Source: Domibacillus sp. (GTDB lineage: Bacteria; Bacillota; Bacilli; Bacillales; Domibacillaceae). Taken from it: a stretch of 7,138 nt of DNA. How positions within the stretch are numbered: position 1 is the stretch's first letter; each line of letters opens with the position of its first letter. The stretch is taken from assembly GCA_031177795.1 (NCBI GenBank), contig JAPSKG010000116.1, positions 1 through 7,138 on the forward strand. Reading direction: 5' to 3'. Made by a program: the position numbers and the translations under genes. Shown piece by piece: positions 5,803 through 7,138 of this stretch. Below the pieces are notes generated by a model, which was not told the DNA's origin, ran no database searches, and saw only the letters and a program-made list of their open reading frames with translations.

Positions 5803-5866
5803 AAAAAAGCTTACTTCTGTAGAAAGATAAAAAGGGGGGCAAAGCTTTCTGAAGTAACAAGCTTTT
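5803..5866 (-). terminator. Probable intrinsic terminator of the repressor gene
   Basis: An inverted repeat pairs AAAAGCTT (5805-5812) with AAGCTTTT (5859-5866), ACTTC (5813-5817) with GAAGT (5851-5855), and AGAAAG (5821-5826) with CTTTCT (5845-5850). That is about 19 bp, interrupted by a 3-nt bulge on each arm. On the minus strand it starts 11 nt after the repressor stop and ends in a run of six T. It would separate the repressor transcript from the transport operon; the long bulged stem means efficiency may be partial. Confidence 0.55.
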
Positions 5867-5877
5867 CAATTGATTAT

Positions 5878-6882
5878 TTAAAGGTGTTGAACCGTCTTTC
5901 TTTCAATAATTTGATGAGGCATGATTTCGGCTCTCATCTCATCTCCACTCTCTAGCATGCGAAAAAGCCCGGCAGCTGCTTTTTTCCCCATTTCTTCAAG
6001 TGGCTGCTCAACAGTCGTTAATGGCGGATTGGCCATCTCCGCAATTGGCAAATTATCATAGCCTATGATCGAAAGGTCTTCAGGAATTTTTATTCCTATT
6101 TCTACAGCAGCAGACATTGCTCCCATAGCTAAGTGGTCACTGGCACAAAACAAAGCAGTCATATTAGAAAATTGTTTTAACAGAAACGGAAAATTCTTCT
6201 TTCCCTCTTTGTATCCGAAATCTTTACCCCGAAAAATATTTTCTTCATTTATTGGTAATAAAGCATGGTCTTTAAGCGCTTGTTTAAAGCCTTCAATTCT
6301 AGGTGTTCCTGCAATCATATCATCGCCGCCGCTGATCATGCCTATTTTCGTATGCCCTTTTTCAATCAAATATCGAGCCGCTGAATAAGAAGCCTGATAG
6401 TCACTCACTTTCACATAAGGAACTTGAAATTCAGGTGATTCTGTGGCCAGCAGCACTAACGGTACACCCATTTTTTGAATATAATCGTAGTACTCATCTT
6501 TTAACACTTCACTTGTGAAAATAAGCCCGTCGATTCGTTTTTCATTCAGCAAATGTAAGTATTTCATAGTTTTAGAGCCTGATTCCTGCGTATGGCAAAC
6601 AATGACACTGGATTCCTTGGCATGAGCCACACTTTCTATTCCGCTCAGCAATTTCCCGCTGAATAAACTGGATACGCTCGGGAATAAAACGCCTATTGTA
6701 TGCGTCCGTTTTTTAACGAGCCCTCTGGCTATTGCATTGGGCTCGTAACCAAGCTCCTCTATTACCTGCAGTACCTTCGCTTTGGTTTTCTCAGAATATC
6801 CCGGCTGGTTATTTAAAATTCGAGAAACGGTTGCAGTGGAAACATGTGCTAATTTTGCAACGTCTTTAATAGTGTACACCAT
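5878..6882 (-). CDS. LacI/GalR-family transcriptional repressor of the sugar operon
   Basis: This 334-residue protein has standard LacI-family length. The helix-turn-helix lies at residues 4-23 (TIKDVAKLAHVS then TATVSRIL), followed by LGYEPNAIARGL (44-55), the hinge helix with L55 as the probable minor-groove leucine. The effector-binding core begins THTIGVLFP (60-68) and includes PRIEGF (194-199), ASDHLAMGA (247-255) and IIGYDN (272-277), with R195, D249 and D276 at positions that usually contact a sugar ligand. The ATG at 6882 has only a weak purine-rich ribosome binding site (AAGAAGAG), but MVYTIKDVA is the normal family N-terminus. The gene is followed by a terminator and three operators controlling the transport genes, and its own promoter carries a fourth copy, so it probably represses the operon and itself until the imported sugar or a derivative binds. 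The inducer is unknown; MsmR, MelR and ThuR are plausible counterparts. Confidence 0.95.
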   Translation of the reverse strand: MVYTIKDVAKLAHVSTATVSRILNNQPGYSEKTKAKVLQVIEELGYEPNAIARGLVKKRTHTIGVLFPSVSSLFSGKLLSGIESVAHAKESSVIVCHTQESGSKTMKYLHLLNEKRIDGLIFTSEVLKDEYYDYIQKMGVPLVLLATESPEFQVPYVKVSDYQASYSAARYLIEKGHTKIGMISGGDDMIAGTPRIEGFKQALKDHALLPINEENIFRGKDFGYKEGKKNFPFLLKQFSNMTALFCASDHLAMGAMSAAVEIGIKIPEDLSIIGYDNLPIAEMANPPLTTVEQPLEEMGKKAAAGLFRMLESGDEMRAEIMPHQIIERKTVQHL

Positions 6883-6904
6883 AAATTCTCTTCTTTCTTC
6901 TTTA

Positions 6905-6920
6905 ACGTAATCGTTTACGT
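6905..6920. promoter_or_regulatory. LacI-type operator O4 in the repressor promoter (one mismatch)
   Basis: ACGTAATCGTTTACGT differs from the core of O1-O3 at one base, which breaks the palindrome at one position. It covers the predicted transcription start (near 6918) of the repressor gene, 22 nt before its ATG. A weaker site here fits mild autorepression. Confidence 0.8.
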
Positions 6921-6924
6921 ACCT

Positions 6925-6953
6925 AATTTAACACAGCTTGAAAGCACTTTCAA
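6925..6953 (-). promoter_or_regulatory. Promoter of the LacI-family repressor gene
   Basis: On the minus strand, TTGAAA (6948-6953, 5 of 6) and TAAATT (6925-6930, 4 of 6) are separated by 17 nt. A TG one base before the -10 gives an extended -10. The predicted start near 6918 falls within operator O4. A perfect TTGACA further upstream (minus strand, about 6970-6975) has no suitable -10 and is not preferred. Confidence 0.55.
6938..6953. promoter_or_regulatory. cre-like palindrome (possible CcpA site)
   Basis: A 16-bp inverted repeat: TTGAAAG, two central bases CA, CTTTCAA. The inner TGAAAGCACTTTCA differs from the ideal palindromic cre TGAAAGCGCTTTCA at one central base. It overlaps the -35 of the repressor promoter. 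The central CG is normally well conserved in cre sites, so CcpA binding is plausible but not certain. Confidence 0.5.
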
Positions 6954-7138
6954 CATTTTTTAATTATTTTGTCAATTAAACTTCTTCAGGCACACCACTG
7001 CTTTTGATTTAATCATCACGTAATATTGAAGAACAATGGGTAAATGGAACGTCTATACTTATCTTGATAGAAAAATTAAAGTTACATACTTTGCACTGTT
7101 TGTAGCCGTTTGCTGCTGTTTTTATTAGTCCTCTTCCT
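6954..7138. other. Non-coding flank upstream of the repressor, no gene recognised
   Basis: An A+T-rich stretch between the repressor promoter region and the window edge. It has no convincing coding sequence, RNA gene or repeat. The only open frame of note is a 30-codon plus-strand one (7036-7128) lacking a good ribosome binding site. Confidence 0.5.

Noticed and set aside
6065..6388. Plus-strand 107-codon open frame inside the repressor gene
   Set aside because: Antisense to the conserved effector-binding domain; no ribosome binding site.
6970..6975. Perfect TTGACA on the minus strand as the repressor -35
   Set aside because: No -10-like hexamer 16-18 nt downstream; the extended -10 promoter closer to the gene fits better.
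7036..7128. Small plus-strand frame of 30 codons with a hydrophobic cysteine-containing end
   Set aside because: Only a weak GAAG four bases before the ATG and no convincing promoter; too short to support without conservation data.

Overview
The window is a sugar-uptake and catabolism locus from a low-to-moderate GC Gram-positive bacterium, most likely a member of the Bacillaceae. This rests on strong AGGAGG-type ribosome binding sites, a TTG start, a lipobox-bearing binding protein, a LacI-family regulator with a CcpA-like (cre-like) palindrome nearby, and an ABC importer with no ATPase gene of its own, which is common in Bacillus because a shared MsmX-type ATPase serves several importers. 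The exact species cannot be told from the sequence.

All genes are on the minus strand, so transcription runs from high to low coordinates. Upstream (6883-7138) lies a non-coding stretch with the regulator's promoter, a cre-like palindrome and one operator. The LacI-family repressor (5878-6882) follows, ending in a candidate terminator (5803-5866). A control region (5622-5877) holds three copies of the palindrome ACGTAAACGTTTACGT at centre spacings of 62 and 61 bp. A fourth copy with one mismatch sits just upstream of the repressor gene. Next come the sugar-binding lipoprotein (4383-5621), two MalF/MalG-type permeases that overlap at start and stop codons (3461-4393 and 2640-3461), a 164-nt gap with a possible internal promoter, a ThuA-family protein (1744-2475, TTG start) and a Gfo/Idh/MocA oxidoreductase (673-1719).

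The order binding protein, permease, permease, ThuA, Gfo/Idh matches the rhizobial thuEFGKAB operon without thuK. That operon imports trehalose, maltitol and sucrose isomers and oxidises them to 3-keto derivatives. I infer that this locus imports a disaccharide or related glycoside and oxidises it at C3. The actual substrate is not visible in the sequence.

Beyond the oxidoreductase are two hairpins (626-661 and a perfect 18-bp one at 561-598). A short reading frame follows (354-602) whose last ~60 residues look like the C-terminal end of a GH36 alpha-galactosidase, cut off from the rest of its gene. Its stop codon abuts the start of a GH32 sucrose-6-phosphate hydrolase/invertase-type gene that runs off the window's left edge. 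A raffinose/sucrose hydrolysis module therefore seems to have been truncated where it joins the Thu-like module. The most interesting features are the phased triple operator, the ThuA/Gfo oxidative module in a Gram-positive setting, and the GH36 deletion scar.
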